In this document: one piece after another, positions 36,501 through 46,250 of the stretch
Position numbering within the stretch: the stretch's first letter is position 1
Layout of the letters: every line of letters starts with the position of its first letter
Source: Eurosta solidaginis
Lineage: Eukaryota > Arthropoda > Insecta > Diptera > Tephritidae
Direction: 5' to 3'
Assembly: GCF_040869045.1 (NCBI RefSeq)
Contig: NC_090319.1
Span: 66,126,779 to 66,190,778 of the forward strand
DNA: 64,000 nucleotides
Notes under the pieces: generated by a model
Told to the model about the DNA's origin: nothing
Database searches by the model: none
Seen by the model: the letters and a program-made list of their open reading frames with translations, nothing else
Position numbers and translations under genes: made by a program

Positions 36501-39500
36501 ATCGCACTCATACATCTATGTATTTACGTACATTCATATCTACATATTTTTAACTAAATCAGAAACGAACGTATGTTTTTGCACATATGTATGTACATAG
36601 CGCACACCTAGATCAATAGAGAGATAACTTAAAAACCTAAAATTTTGAAGTTAAGCATACCTCTAGGTTTCTCGATTCAATACCTACGGAACTAATCAGC
36701 CTGAAAAGGCATTGTAAAAAATAAAAATAGCATTGGCGCGTACCCTTTTTCGCCTTTTCTGATGTTTTAAATTTTTTGGGTGGATCGCTGTTTGAATGTA
36801 TGTAGGTGTGCGATATAAACACTTTGGCTGATATACTTAAGCACATCAGTAAATATTTACCAAACAATTTTCTAAACTTGATGTACGTCATAAATACATA
36901 CGTATGTATTCATGTGAGTATATATATATGAATTTTTTACTGGCCAGATTTATGCATAAGTACATATGTACGTACAAACGTGAACACTAAAATAGCAGCA
37001 AAACTAATCAACAAATTTTCTCTTTTTAATAAAAAAAACTTTAAAGAATTGTATCACTAAAAAGTGCGAAAAGTTCTTGAGTATATCGAAAAATTAAATC
37101 TTAGGAAACTCGAATCTTAGTTAGAAAAAATTTAAACCCTTTGTATGGAAATAAATTTAAAGCACCACCAATTTAGTGACACTTAAAACTTTTACTTTGG
37201 TTGATCAAAATGAAGTCGACTGCAAAACTGCATACTCAAAAAGTTTCGTAAATTTCTAACTCAAAATTTTAAAATATTTATGGATATACCGGGTTCGATA
37301 GCTATAGGCCGATAAAAACAAAAGCAATTGTTATTTATGGAGATTTTTAAAGAATTTCGAAGAATTTTCGAACTTTATTGGAAACGTATTCGGAATTTGT
37401 AAACATAGCTTTTATTATACAATTATTCAATTTAGTTTCTTAAGTTGATTTTAATTAACAAAAACAAAAAAAGAGGTGAAAAGAACTAATACAATCTGCT
37501 GATATTTTTTGGTATTCGCAGGTGTGTTTGTTTGTAGTACTTGTGTCTAAATTTTTACCTCTGAAAACTCGAAAGCTACATCAAAAGCAAATACAAAAAA
37601 CTTTTTCAAATATTTTATTCTTTATATAATTTTCATAAAATAATGAAAAAGCCCAAAGGAATTTTACAATAAAAACTGTGTTAAACAATTTAGAAAAGAA
37701 ATTCAAAACGAAAATTCGATGTTTTTTAAATCAGAGAGTTAATGAAGTAATTAGTCAGGTTTTGTACATTAGAGCGTTTATTAATCTCTCGTGCAAACTA
37801 AAAAATGTTAGTTACTTAATTGTAAAAATTTATTCAGCTTTGCTTAGCTCGGATAAGGATTTTATTTGGAATGTAACGAACGATAAATATATTTAATTAT
37901 TTAATATGCAAAATTTGACTTCTGCAGCATTTGCAGCAAAAGATATAAAAGGTTTTAGATAAATAAGCACATGTTTGATTAGGCGCAATATTTAGGAATA
38001 ATAACAAGAGCATAAGCTCTTAGTAGGAAAACAATTTGGGTTTCTTTCAAAAATGTATGTACATATGTGTATGTATATATGTATGGTGTTCGAAAGTAAA
38101 AGCGTCATCACTTTTCACAAACTAGACGACTAACAAAGAAAGCAAAAAAGTCAACAACTTGTTTTTAACACTAAATTTCAGAGTTTTTCATAATTTCTTC
38201 GAAAAACCCCGTTCTAGGAATTTTAGTTGAAAAAAAAAACACCTAAAGTATATTGAATTTCTTTTAAGAAATGTATGGTAATCACAGCGTGGTGGAAAAT
38301 TTCACATCCAATATTTTTTAACCTATCTTGGAGAAATAACGACTGGGAATTGGCCAAAATAATTTTTTTTCAGTGATCCATCCATAAGCAACAAGTGATT
38401 TGGTTTTTTTTTTTTTTCGATCCACAAAATGGTTGAACCTTTTGTTAAAATAGAACAGTTTTCAGCCCTATAACAAGCCTACTTTTTCTAAATTTAATCA
38501 CAATATATCGGCGTTAAATGGGTTTGATGGTGAATGAGGACAAAACGAAGTACCTGCTGTCATCGAGCAAAGAGTCAGCGCATATCCGCCTTGGCAACCA
38601 CGCTACTGTTGACAGCCATAATTTCGAAATAGTAAAAGACTTCGTTTATTTGGGAAACAGCATCAACACCAGCAACATCAGCTCTGAAATACAGCGAAGA
38701 ATCACTCTTGCCAATAAATGCTACTTTGAACTAGGTAGGCAATTGAAAAGTATAGTTCTCTCTTGGCAAACGAAAATCATACTCTACAAGTCACTTATCG
38801 TACCCGTCCTGCTATATGGGGCAGAAGTGTGGACCATGACAACAGCAGATAAAGCGGCTCTGGGAGTTTTGGAGAGAAAAGTTCTTCGAAAGATGGCGAA
38901 GTACCGAAGAAGATTTAACGACGAGCTTTATGCACACATCAACATAGTCCAGCAAATTAAAACGCAGCGGCTGTGCTGGCTAGGCCATGTTATGCGTATG
39001 AAAGATGGCGCTCCGGCCAAGAAAGTGTTTCTATCGGAACCCGCCTATTGAAGCAGAGGTAGAGGGCGGCCCCCACTTCATTGGAAGGACCAGGTGGAAA
39101 ACGATTTAAACTCCTTGGTGTGACCAATTGGCGCCGGTTGGCATAGAGAAGGAGCCACTGGCGCGCCTTTTTCGACGGCCATAACCGTTTAAACGGTTAA
39201 GCGCCAATTAAGTAAGTATATCGGCGTGTCATACAAACACTAACACTTTAAAATTTTTTTGCATAGGACATTTTTTCTAAAAAAAAATGTTAAATGTTAA
39301 TTTTCGTATCGTACGTCGATATACATTTTTTGTTTGCATTCAAACTCACCTAGAACGGCATCCATCATCCATAATATTCACTTGACCCTCATCGATGGTG
39401 GGTAGATCGGTAGAAAAACGATTAGTTGGACGTAAAACTTTCATAGTACGACTCGATAATTTCCAAACTAAACGTTGCTTATACGGTTGCTTATTTTGAC

Positions 39501-42500
39501 CATTGTAATGAGATAAAATGTCAGCAACAATGGTAAAGCCACAACTGAATACACGATCGGGAATCTAACGAAACAAAGAAACGTATTTAGTAACAATTCC
39601 ATTGTCCTCCAATCTCACTAAATAACTTACCCGCAAATATTGTTGCAAAAAGAGTATATACTCGAACACGGGTTTCAATTCAGGTCGTTCACGTTTGTAT
39701 GATGCCTTAATATGGAAATCCATATGTAGGCAAATCAATATTAATGCCAAAGTGGATGGTGTTACAACAGTTGTTTTTACATCACATAGCAAATTTTCCA
39801 AACGATTTTCTAAATCTTCCAATTTGATCATACGCAAAAAGAATTCATAGAATTCGTCGCACACCTCCTTGGCTAAATTGCGGAAGAGAGCATAGAAGAC
39901 GCGCAAAATGTTAACGGCTGTGACTGGTTTGGTACCCATTTGGACACCCAATTTATTGGCAATAACACCAGCCATACGCTGCAAATCACCGGCTGTGCAA
40001 CCGCACTGAAGGAAGAAAAATAAAAGTTTAGCTTAGTAAAGTAAGTTAATTTGGGCTACAGTTTAATGTACGAATAGTTTTCATATATTATACAAAGTTG
40101 ATATAACAAAATTTTCGAAAACGAATAAATATCGAAGAAATCTAATCAAATATAAAGAATTTATGTTTTCAATTCAATTCTATATTACTACACAAACTAC
40201 TTATTCTTTCTATAATTCATATGAAACTCTCTTCGTGCTACTTAATTCGCTTTGACTTACCTGTGAAATAGTTACTAACTCCTCCGCAGGTATTGGTTTT
40301 AATCCCAACTGCTTGATAGCCAAATGAAATGTAGCAACACTCATGCAGGTCATATGCTTCGGCTTCACAGTCATACGATCCAGAAAGCGATCGACAAAGC
40401 TCATTGCTGAAAATAATACATCGGAGGGCAGCTCATACCACATTTTAAGGCAACGTAAAACATACGCGGAGCCATCACGTCCACCGGCTGTCACTTCACG
40501 CTGCAAGGAGTAAAAGGAAAAAAGGAAAAAAATTAGAAAATTGTGGGATAAGTTTTCCTAATCGATATACCCCTAAGTTTCTTTGGCTAGATCGATAATG
40601 CTTAGTAAGTATTTAGGTCATATAGATCGAGTTCTAAGCTGTTTTGGAAAAGTGAATAGAGTCAACCATCCTCCTTCTACAGGGAGGATCATTTGGGGTA
40701 TTCTGGGAACATTTCGGCGTAATTTCTAGATTATTGGGATTATCGGAACTATGTAGGAATAATTTCGGGAGAGTCTCTATATAATTTCGGGACATTTTCG
40801 AAATTGATTTAGTAATCTTTTCTAGCTTATTTCGAAGCTATATTTGGATCATATTGGATCGTGGATCGTTTCAGGAGGATATACGAATATTTTAAAGGCT
40901 AGAGATAAATTCGGGACTTTCTTTATTCTGAGACTATTTTAGGATAATTTCTGAATCATTTTGGGTTATTTCGGAAACATTTCTTATTTTAGATTTATTT
41001 CTGGATAATTTCAGGCAGTACTGTTCATTTCAAAAGTATTTCGTAATTTTTTAGGGCCGATTTAGGATATACATATTTTGAAACTACCTCGGGGTTACCG
41101 GAACTATGTCGGAATAATTTCGGAACTGTCTCCGTACAATTTCCAAAGTGTTTTCAGAATCGTTTTAGCTTATTTAGGGATTTTTTGGGACTATCTCCGG
41201 ATAATTTGAGTGCTTTTTGAGGATAACATCACGACTTTCTAACGATGAGTTAGAGACTATTTCACGATAATTTCGAAATGGCTACTTCGGAATCATTTCC
41301 GTAGTATTTGAAGGTTATTTGCAGAATTATTTCGGTATAATTGCACGACTGAGTCTGCTTCGTTTCGAATATATTTCAAAACCATTTGGATGATTCCGTA
41401 ACTAATTCGTGATCATTTTTGAATTTGTTCTGGGAAAATTTCGGAGCCGTTTTATTTTTTTGTTCGGGTTTATTTCAGCAATATTTCGGTGTCCTTTTGA
41501 GATTGTTATGAGAAACATTTCAGGACAAATTCAGGAATTTTCTCAGGAATAGCGAAACTGTTTTCAAAATAGTTTCTATGCTATTTCGGGATCTTTACGG
41601 TTTCATCTTTGGTTAATTTCGGTACTGTCGCAAGATTTTCGAGATAATTTCAGGACTATTTCGGGATTGTTTTTGAATTCAGTCTCAAGCCATCTGGGTA
41701 ATGTTTTCAGAATCTCCGTATAATTGTTTTCCGAATCAATACGGTATAGTTCGGGACTAACTCCGAGTCATGTTGGCTTTAGTTTTAAACCTTTTGCAGT
41801 TTTACTTTGGGTTTGATTTCGTAGTTAAGAAAAAAGCATAACGGATTTGCCGTATTTTTGAAAAGTACTTTTTTTAAACATTCAAAGAGTATCGGAAAAA
41901 GGGTGTTTTAGAAAAAAAGTGATTATTTCAAACGACCAACCAAATACTTATTCTACCATCGCAATAAACTTACCTTGGATTCTCTCGGCAACAGCAATAC
42001 AGTATGATATTTATCCTGCAATACATTATACTCATTCAACATGCGATACAATTCGTCCGACGATAAGCAAATCAACTCATTCTCTCTCGACTTGGTTTCA
42101 GTGGTGCTGCTGGCATCGGTATTATTATTGTTGTTGTTAATGTTTTTGTTTTTATTCATCTTAGCGTTCATATTCAATGGTTGGTTCATCATGTTAGCAG
42201 GTGTTTGTTGTTGTTTTAATTGTTGTTGCTCTAGCTCATATTTTTGATAATCCAAGCCAGCAGCACCCAGTGTTCCATACCGGCCCTCGTCAGACATATT
42301 CCACTCATCCACATCTAAATCCTCATCCAAAGCATGCATTGCTGCATTAACGATTTCATTCGCTTCAACTGCTGCTGCCGCTGACACTGTAGCCGTCAAC
42401 GCTACCGCACCACCACCGCCATCAACATCACCATTCATCATGCCATGCGATGGTAATTCCGATTCGATAGCACAAGCTGACAACTCTTCGTAATGACATT

Positions 42501-43399
42501 GTTGTTGTTGTTGATGATATTGAGATGAATTATGCAAATGATATTCTGCTTCTTCTTCATCCTCTCGCAAGAGATTAACATTATTAATATTAATGTTATC
42601 CATATTATTGTTGTTGATGGAGCGGCGGTGATGATGAATATTAATGTTGGTGATATTGTTAGTGGCGGGCATCAATCCAGTTGTTGGCGAAACCGCCGAC
42701 GACATCGATGACCGCTGCTGCATAAACTGCTGCTGCACGTCAAAACCGTTAACAAACTTGCCGTTGCTGCACTCACTAGCCAAAATCAAATTGTTGTTAT
42801 TAGCCGTGTTTTTTTAACACGCGCGTATACGTTTCGTTTGCGCGTGTTAAAAAACGCCTATCTTCGCTTAGATAATGCTTAGGCGACCCATCTAGCGGCT
42901 GTGGTAAAACAACTAGCTACAGCAACAGGGTGTACCGAAAAGCGGAGACGCAACGCTCTGATGGCCATAGGGTATAACATATAGCTGAATCAGTTGCGAT
43001 GAATTGTGGACACACATATAATACATAGAATTAGTGTACAGGGTGAAACAAAGACACATATTTCAGTTACATCTGAGTATAATGCGTATTGAAATTTAGT
43101 AGGACAAACTTTATGCGCAGCAATTTCAGAGGTGTATTTATAGTTTGTCTCTTAGCAGTCAATATAAAGTTTAAGCGTAAACGGATATACGCGTGTTAAA
43201 AAACACGGCTATTGTTGATGGCGTTGGAGTTGATGTTAGCGTTGTGATTTCCGACAAATTGGCAATACAACTGTTGTTGTTGCAATTGTTGTTGTTGGTA
43301 TTGGTGGTATTGCTCTTCTTGTTGTAGAGTATTTGACAAATCACTATTATCAACGACGGCGTAATTGGCGGCAGCAGAGTAGCGTACAGGGACAGACAT
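22659..43399 (-). CDS. CycG: Cyclin G, five coding exons; first exon interrupted by an inserted element
   Basis: The exons are 43399-41974, 40500-40261, 40005-39631, 39564-39350 and 22734-22659, introns 1473, 255, 66 and about 16,615 bp. All have GT and AG ends and join in consistent phase (0, 0, 0, 2). Without the 407-bp insertion and one TA the frame encodes 640 residues: residues 1-339 low-complexity (poly-Q, poly-N, acidic), then a cyclin box (REVTAGGRDGSAYVLRCLKM, MSFVDRFLDRMTVKPKHMTC) to about residue 545, a second helical part, and an acidic tail SISSEEEEDWPTSP. These blocks match what I know of Drosophila Cyclin G, a cyclin linked to growth control and DNA-damage response. Family identification is confident; whether this allele is functional is not, because the insertion puts stops in the first exon. 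Confidence 0.9.
23540..23990. repeat. Local repeat of CACGCCA-containing blocks
   Basis: Blocks with ggcaccacgccatttttcca and tgtcactgattc recur at about 23800 and 23945; related pieces with tggcgtcacgctaggtt / tggcatcacgccaggtt and cccgttcgtatataa occur at 23722-23760 and 23853-23900. A partial relative sits at 23540. The period is about 135-145 bp. Confidence 0.6.
24180..24540. repeat. Degenerate TTTTTCGAACTTGAA-type repeat, locus 2
   Basis: Variants such as aaagtttttcgaacttgaat and aaagcttttcgaactgcaac recur every 35-45 bases. The block ends with cgaattgcaaagttattcgt and gtattcgaatagtttgtaca, parallel to 18905-19330. Confidence 0.55.
24765..25130. repeat. Degenerate hexamer (GGTTAC)n array
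   Basis: Hexamers of the form ggttac / agttac / cgttta make up about 360 bp. Because the period is a multiple of three, long frames stay open on both strands (threonine/valine repeats), and these should not be taken as genes. A shorter related patch lies at 23210-23270. Confidence 0.8.
25535..26060. repeat. Degenerate short-period repeats in inverted arms
   Basis: The left arm (25535-25690) repeats ttggattttcgaaagca / tcggattttagaa in plus sense; the right arm (25710-26060) repeats the complement (ttctaaaatccaa, tttcgaaaatccaactgac). The period is roughly 22-30 bases. Between and within lies an RTE 3' remnant. Confidence 0.6.
25737..25785 (+). mobile_element. 3'-end remnant of an RTE element
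   Basis: The bases acggccaaaaccgtctaaac and ggttaagcgccaatttagta match the 3' end of the RTE copy at 39175-39216 apart from a few changes. Only about 50 bases of the element remain. Confidence 0.6.
26065..28515. other. CycG intron 4: AT-rich DNA without recognised genes
   Basis: A TA dinucleotide run occupies 27502-27533, and degenerate tttcaaaaacgcc-type repeats lie at 27055-27240. No reading frame is convincing. Confidence 0.6.
28531..29843 (-). mobile_element. LOA-like non-LTR retrotransposon, 5'-truncated, with 15-bp target duplication
   Basis: The insertion is flanked by the identical 15-mer ataaccctacattta at 28516-28530 and 29844-29858. Its 3' end, on the minus strand, is (CCTAA)n at 28531-28541. 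Encoded on the minus strand are an RT thumb region (ALIGISGALRTTPTLALNVM), an RNase H domain (FTDGSK, AEVAAI, YSDSQAAIKAL, WVPGHSDIPGN) and a C-terminal Cys-rich knuckle (CCSCMENN...CPAF). Three overlapping frames are needed, with shifts near 29500-29565 and near 29180-29250, so it is defective. The non-LTR class with RNase H after RT is certain; assignment to LOA rather than I or R1-like is my best reading. Confidence 0.85.
28641..29840 (-). pseudogene. ORF2 C-terminal part (RT thumb, RNase H, CCHC-like) of the LOA-like element
   Basis: Segments 29403-29840, 29179-29565 and 28641-29246 together give the end of ORF2 in three frames. RNase H acidic residues are visible as D in FTDGSK, E in QAEVAAIKDA, D in IYSDSQAA; the histidine of VPGHSD and the NxxA tail (GNCQA) are also present. 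After the RNase H the TGHCPMGIHAVRLNI block precedes the Cys knuckle and ends at TQRFSK and a stop. The frameshifts indicate a dead copy. Confidence 0.8.
29816..30812. repeat. 895-bp tandem duplication joining the LOA-like 5' end to the family A element
   Basis: The string ctagtgctttccaccagacc begins at 29816 and again at 30711, and the two tracts stay parallel through the target duplication, the flank (cccgctcaatatatttgg) and the family A start. The unit (29816-30710) therefore includes the last 28 bases of the LOA-like insertion, its downstream target duplication, 58 bases of flank and the first part of the family A element. The junction at 30706-30711 falls inside a satellite monomer. Confidence 0.85.
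29917..35964 (+). mobile_element. DINE-1/Helentron-type element, family A block 1, internally amplified
   Basis: Start: TATACCTTTCATGAAAATG (29917). Near it is atgtccgtctgtccgtctgt, the DINE-1-like microsatellite. The middle is built of 152-bp satellite monomers (cgattgttcagataagaaac). End: inverted copy ttcatgaaaggtat (35909-35922), a perfect 9-bp hairpin with 3-base loop (35926-35946) and the terminus TTCTTACTAGT (to 35964). The 5' module recurs at 29917, 30812, 32207 and 33611, with spacings 895, 1395 and 1404, while only one 3' end is present, so the block grew by tandem duplication. No protein is encoded; small frames seen repeatedly are by-products of the repeat. Confidence 0.8.
30300..35640. 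repeat. 152-bp satellite monomers within family A block 1
   Basis: Landmarks ttgttcagataagaaact recur at 31583, 31735 and 31887 (period 152). Each monomer also has gcttcaaatttcacc, atatagcatatattgttgtc and gagatcggt, followed by variable TATA-rich stretches. Arrays are interrupted by the 5' modules of the element. Confidence 0.85.
35966..38503. other. CycG intron 4: AT-rich DNA, no gene recognised
   Basis: It contains an A then AT run at 36301-36325, and a short 40-codon frame at 36112-36234 without known motif. The rest is unremarkable AT-rich intronic sequence. Confidence 0.55.
38515..39216 (+). mobile_element. RTE-like non-LTR retrotransposon, 5'-truncated, with 11-bp target duplication
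   Basis: The insertion is flanked by tatatcggcgt at 38504-38514 and 39217-39227. It is 702 bp and lies in CycG intron 4, antisense to the gene. The frame 38518-39051 encodes the C-terminal part of an RTE-type reverse transcriptase (KDFVYLGNSINTSNISSEIQ, YKSLIVPVLLYGAEVWTM, TQRLCWLGHVMRM). A TGA at 39049-39051 and later frame damage interrupt it; sequence after the stop still reads GRGRPPLHWKDQVENDLNSL in the same frame, so this is a decayed copy. The short 3' end with taagtaagta is typical of RTE. Confidence 0.87.
39350..39564 (-). CDS. CycG: CycG coding exon 4
   Basis: This exon is preceded by ttcgttag and followed by CTAG|GTGAGT. It encodes IPDRVFSCGFTIVADILSHY, then NGQNKQPYKQRLVWKLSSRT, then a proline/acidic region (RPTNRFSTDLPTIDEGQVN). 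It ends with two bases (AG) of an arginine codon completed by the first base of exon 5. Its 215-bp length is why it is not seen as an ATG-initiated frame. Confidence 0.9.
39631..40005 (-). CDS. CycG: CycG coding exon 3 (second part of cyclin box)
   Basis: The exon has 125 codons in phase 0, starts after ttcttccttcag and ends CGG|GTAAGT. It reads CGCTAGDLQRMAGVIANKLG, then VTAVNILRVFYALFRNLAKE, KLEDLENRLENLLCDVKTTV and TPSTLALILICLHMDFHIKA, ending FEYILFLQQYLR. It is a helix-rich cyclin C-lobe and follows on directly from exon 2 (SQ|CGC). Confidence 0.93.
40261..40500 (-). CDS. CycG: CycG coding exon 2 (start of cyclin box)
   Basis: The exon is exactly 80 codons in phase 0. It is bounded by ttgcag on the 5' side and CAG|GTAAGT on the 3' side. 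It encodes REVTAGGRDGSAYVLRC, KMWYELPSDVLFSAMSFVDR, FLDRMTVKPKHMTCMSVATF and AIKQLGLKPIPAEELVTISQ. The pattern of an N-terminal cyclin fold (WYELPSDVLFSAMSFVDRFL corresponding to the MR(A/S)ILVDW-to-VDRFL helices) is clear. Frames extending beyond the donor are read-through into the intron. Confidence 0.93.
40501..41973. repeat. CycG intron 1 filled with degenerate TTTCGGGA-type repeats
   Basis: From about 40660 to 41790 variants of atttcgggactatttc, tttcggaactg and ggataatttc follow one another every 20-25 bases with heavy divergence. The same vocabulary occurs at 60330-60710. No exon or frame lies between the two splice sites. Confidence 0.6.
41974..43399 (-). CDS. CycG: CycG coding exon 1 (start codon; interrupted at 42803-43209)
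   Basis: ATG is at 43397-43399, beginning MSVPVRYSAAANYAVVDNSD. A candidate 3' splice site (ctttag or actag) lies 14-22 bases upstream, suggesting a spliced 5' UTR. The first part includes a poly-Q stretch and reads to INNS, then runs into the inserted element and stops after 67 residues. Beyond the element the frame resumes (ILASECSNGKFVNGFDVQQQ) through His/Asn/Gln-rich and acidic stretches (EDEEEAEYH, DEDLDVDEWNMSDEG) to ENELICLSSDELYRMLNEYN and LLPRESK, where a GTAAGT donor begins at 41973. Immediately after the element the frame meets TAA codons, so only splicing around it or internal initiation (first ATG 42721-42723) would give a cyclin-box protein. Confidence 0.85.
42803..43209. mobile_element. 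407-bp TA-flanked inverted-repeat element (MITE) inside CycG exon 1
   Basis: Left end gccgtgttttttt...aacacgcg; right end cgcgtgttaaaaaacacggc. The termini are inverted repeats of about 20-25 bases with small differences, and each side is flanked by TA (42801-42802, 43210-43211). Removing the element plus one TA joins INN to NNNNLILASECSNG in the CycG frame, direct evidence of insertion. The left end has an additional inner inverted copy (42811-42845). It has no coding capacity. TA duplication suggests a Tc1/mariner-type or other TA-targeting transposase in trans; superfamily not proven. Confidence 0.87.
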
Positions 43400-44728
43400 T
43401 GTGAGGGCTGGCCTAGTACCTAAAGTTTTTATGATAGAGATCGAAATTTTAAGTTAGAAACAAATTTCTTTTCCTTTTTTACGCTTTACTTTCTACTTTA
43501 TGTAAAATTGCAAGACTCAATAGTTTTTTTTACGTATCCTTCGTTTTTTATTTTAACAGTTTTTTGGTAATAGGCCAATGAAAAAATTTGTTTGATTTTA
43601 TTTTCAGCCAAATTAGGAGAATTTGTTATGATTTCTTTTTTTAATTTTTAAGCTTACGCTACCTTTTCTACGGCAGGTTTATTCAAAGATATCAGCGAGA
43701 AGCACCACAAAAGCGATTTCCCGTTTTTTATGAGTGGGTTCTCTCAATATGTAGCTTAAAAATGTACACTCCCAATTTTCTACAACAAAACAAGTTGTAA
43801 AAAACTAAAAAAATCTAAATTCTCCAGAATAAAATTAGGAAACTGAATTGTATAACAAAACCACGTTTAATCTGTCGCTCTTTTCTCTCTCTATACTATG
43901 CTTCCCCGGATTTCGAGCCTCAGTAGGAATGTGATGATTGTTAAGTTGTACAGTGATTATACACAATTCAGTTATTCTTATACACCGAAAATAAAATTTG
44001 AATTTTGCTTGCTGCTTGTGTCGTACACTGCGGTCACAATGATAGTGATAACTCTGAGAGCAGTACACCACTCTAACGTTCAAAGGACCTTCGTACAATT
44101 CCTTTTCCCCGAGATAAGAGGAAAATAGTCAATTTGCAAGCAACAAACAAATCAAAACCCTCAAATGGTTTTTAATAAAAAATATGTATGTCACTTTAAA
44201 ATGGTAAAGCAAGACAAAAGCACAGTAATGGTTTTATTATGTAAGCTTCAGAGCTATTCACGATAATAAACACTTGTGCTTTGCAATATTTTTGTTTCTA
44301 TTTAGTTTTCTTTTGCGTCTCAAACACAATGTGCTCGAATATTTATACAAATTCTATATGAAATTATAGATCAATTTGATAATTCCTCTCTCTCTTGTTT
44401 ATGATTTTTACGCGTTTTCGTTTTTATGATCGATTTATGTATCCTTTAATTGTTTAAAAAACTTACAATCTGTAAAGGTGAAATGATATTAGGAAAATAA
44501 TGTGATTAATATGCGAAAAATATTACAATACAGAGAATTATTTTAAAAAGCTGGAAACAAGTTTTATTTTATTTACATAAAAGTGATCTAAATAACATAC
44601 AATTTAAGACAAAATTAGTTTCTTGTTTTAAATTTTTTTTATTATTTTAGTGATAGTTCTATTTATGTTCAAAAGTATTTTCATTTCAAGACTTTTATAT
44701 ATATGGAAATTAAAAAAAAATTTTTATT
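43400..44728. other. Upstream of CycG coding start; probable 5' UTR intron or promoter region
   Basis: No protein-coding exon is recognised. A probable splice acceptor for exon 1 lies at about 43413-43421 on the minus strand, so untranslated exons and the promoter should be further right, but I could not place them. Confidence 0.45.
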
Positions 44729-45062
44729 ATATCGTTAGCTTAATGTGAAAATGTGCTAAGTCAACTTTTACGAATTTTACAAGAGACGAAAAAAAATGAT
44801 TAACTTTTGAAATAACCTTCTTTTTTCAAAACTGTGAATGAGGATACCTTAATTACAATGCTGAGTGTAGAAGCTTTGAAAAAGATAAATAAAAATCATG
44901 TATGCCAACCTAGCAGCTATTTTATGACTTAGCACAATTTCCGCACTCATAACAAATTTTTTCTCCTGACTTAGCACTTTTTACTCAATATGTTTTCCCA
45001 TCACTCTTCACCTTTAATGATTGAAATAAAACACTAAAACTATATATTTCACAAAAACTACT

Positions 45063-46250
45063 ATTTATTTCTCAAACTGTTTCTAATGGTTCTTATCTAC
45101 AAACTAAATACTAAATTTCTTAATCGTTGTCAAGAGAATAAAGACTTGAGTGTAATTTTTAACTCCAAACTTTCTTTTTCTAGCACCATTGACTTCGTTG
45201 TTTCAAAATTTGTTGGAATGGTTGGGTTCAGTAGACGTAACACCAGTGACTTTAAGGACCCTATGACGTTGAAGGCACTTTATATATCTTTGGCAAGAAG
45301 TCGTCTTGAATATTGCTCAATAATATGGAATCCTTTCTATGAATCTAACTCCTATAAAATTGAGAGAGTTCAAATTTTTTTTACAAAAATTGCTTTACGT
45401 ATGCTTGACTGGCCAGACGGCCTCCCATCATATACCAGCAGGTGCAAATTGCTTGGTCTTCAGGCTTTGCATGACAGAAAAACTTGAATCTCACTCATGC
45501 TTGCCTATAATGTAATAAACTTTAGCACGAATTGTTCTTATTTATCTCATTTGTTCATTCCATATATTCCAATGCGTGATCTTCGGCATAATAGATTATT
45601 TACTTAACTACTATTTAATTAACTAATAAAACGAATTATGCTATGAATGAACTTATAACTAGGACTATACATCTAGTAAATCGATTCAGTAGTGTTCTTA
45701 ATTTTAATAACAGTTTATATAAGTTTAAGCTTGAATTGTTTTCTATTTTTAACTAGTCTGTAAGAAAGCATGTAGTTATCGACATGTAAGAATTGAAGTA
45801 GATTATGGTCAACGCAAAGCATTTATCAAACACCAAAGGTATGTCTCAATTGGGTGAATCCAATTTCATGGGGTTGTGTAGGCAACCCTCTCAAGGGGTT
45901 CCCAACTCAATATATAGCTTCTCCAACCCAATTGCCAACCTCACCTACCTGTGGCGAATTCTGTTTCATTGACAGCCGAGGCTCTGGCGACCCCAAGTTC
46001 GTCATGGAACTAGGGGGTGGGGAGGACGGGATGGCCTAGAAGGTTTAATGTGGTCATATAAATCGTTCCAGAGATGGTGGGACTAGTACCTTAATAGTGC
46101 TTTGTTACCGGAACGTACCAGATCTATATGCGGCAAAGGACCATCAACATCGGCCCAAAGCCTTCGGGGAGTGTTTTTATCGTTAATACAACAACAACAA
46201 CAACAACAAAGCATGTACTTTACACCGAATGAATTAAATAAGTAAATAAA
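45063..46250 (+). mobile_element. Jockey-like non-LTR retrotransposon 3' part, decayed
   Basis: The frame 45086-45487 encodes the end of a Jockey-superfamily reverse transcriptase: KDLSVIFNSKLSFSSTIDFV, then SRLEYCSIIWNPFY and LRMLDWPDGLPSYTSRCKLL. After a stop at 45485 the family sequence continues with frame damage (ESHSCLPIM in one frame, IPMRDLRHNRLF further on). It is interrupted by a younger insert at 45775-46207, after which the 3' end and an AAATAAGTAAATAAA tail follow (about 46233-46250). The 5' limit is approximate. Confidence 0.75.
45775..46207 (+). mobile_element. Short CAA-tailed retroelement (SINE or truncated LINE) with 10-bp target duplication
   Basis: The target duplication is aaagcatgta at 45765-45774 and 46208-46217. 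The 433-bp insert ends in (CAA)n and contains gaacgtaccagatctatatg and aaagccttcggggagtgttt, sequence I associate with a common fruit-fly retroelement 3' end. No box A/B is evident, so a truncated LINE tail is as likely as a SINE. A 61-residue frame (45854-46039) is incidental. Confidence 0.78.

Noticed and set aside
37678..37896. 72-residue plus-strand frame inside CycG intron 4
   Set aside because: It is AT-rich with no recognisable motif, splice sites or start context, and lies antisense within an intron.
40210..40260. Extension of the CycG exon 2 frame past residue Q at 40261
   Set aside because: A consensus CAG|GTAAGT donor and perfect continuity with exon 3 show that the extra residues are intron read-through.
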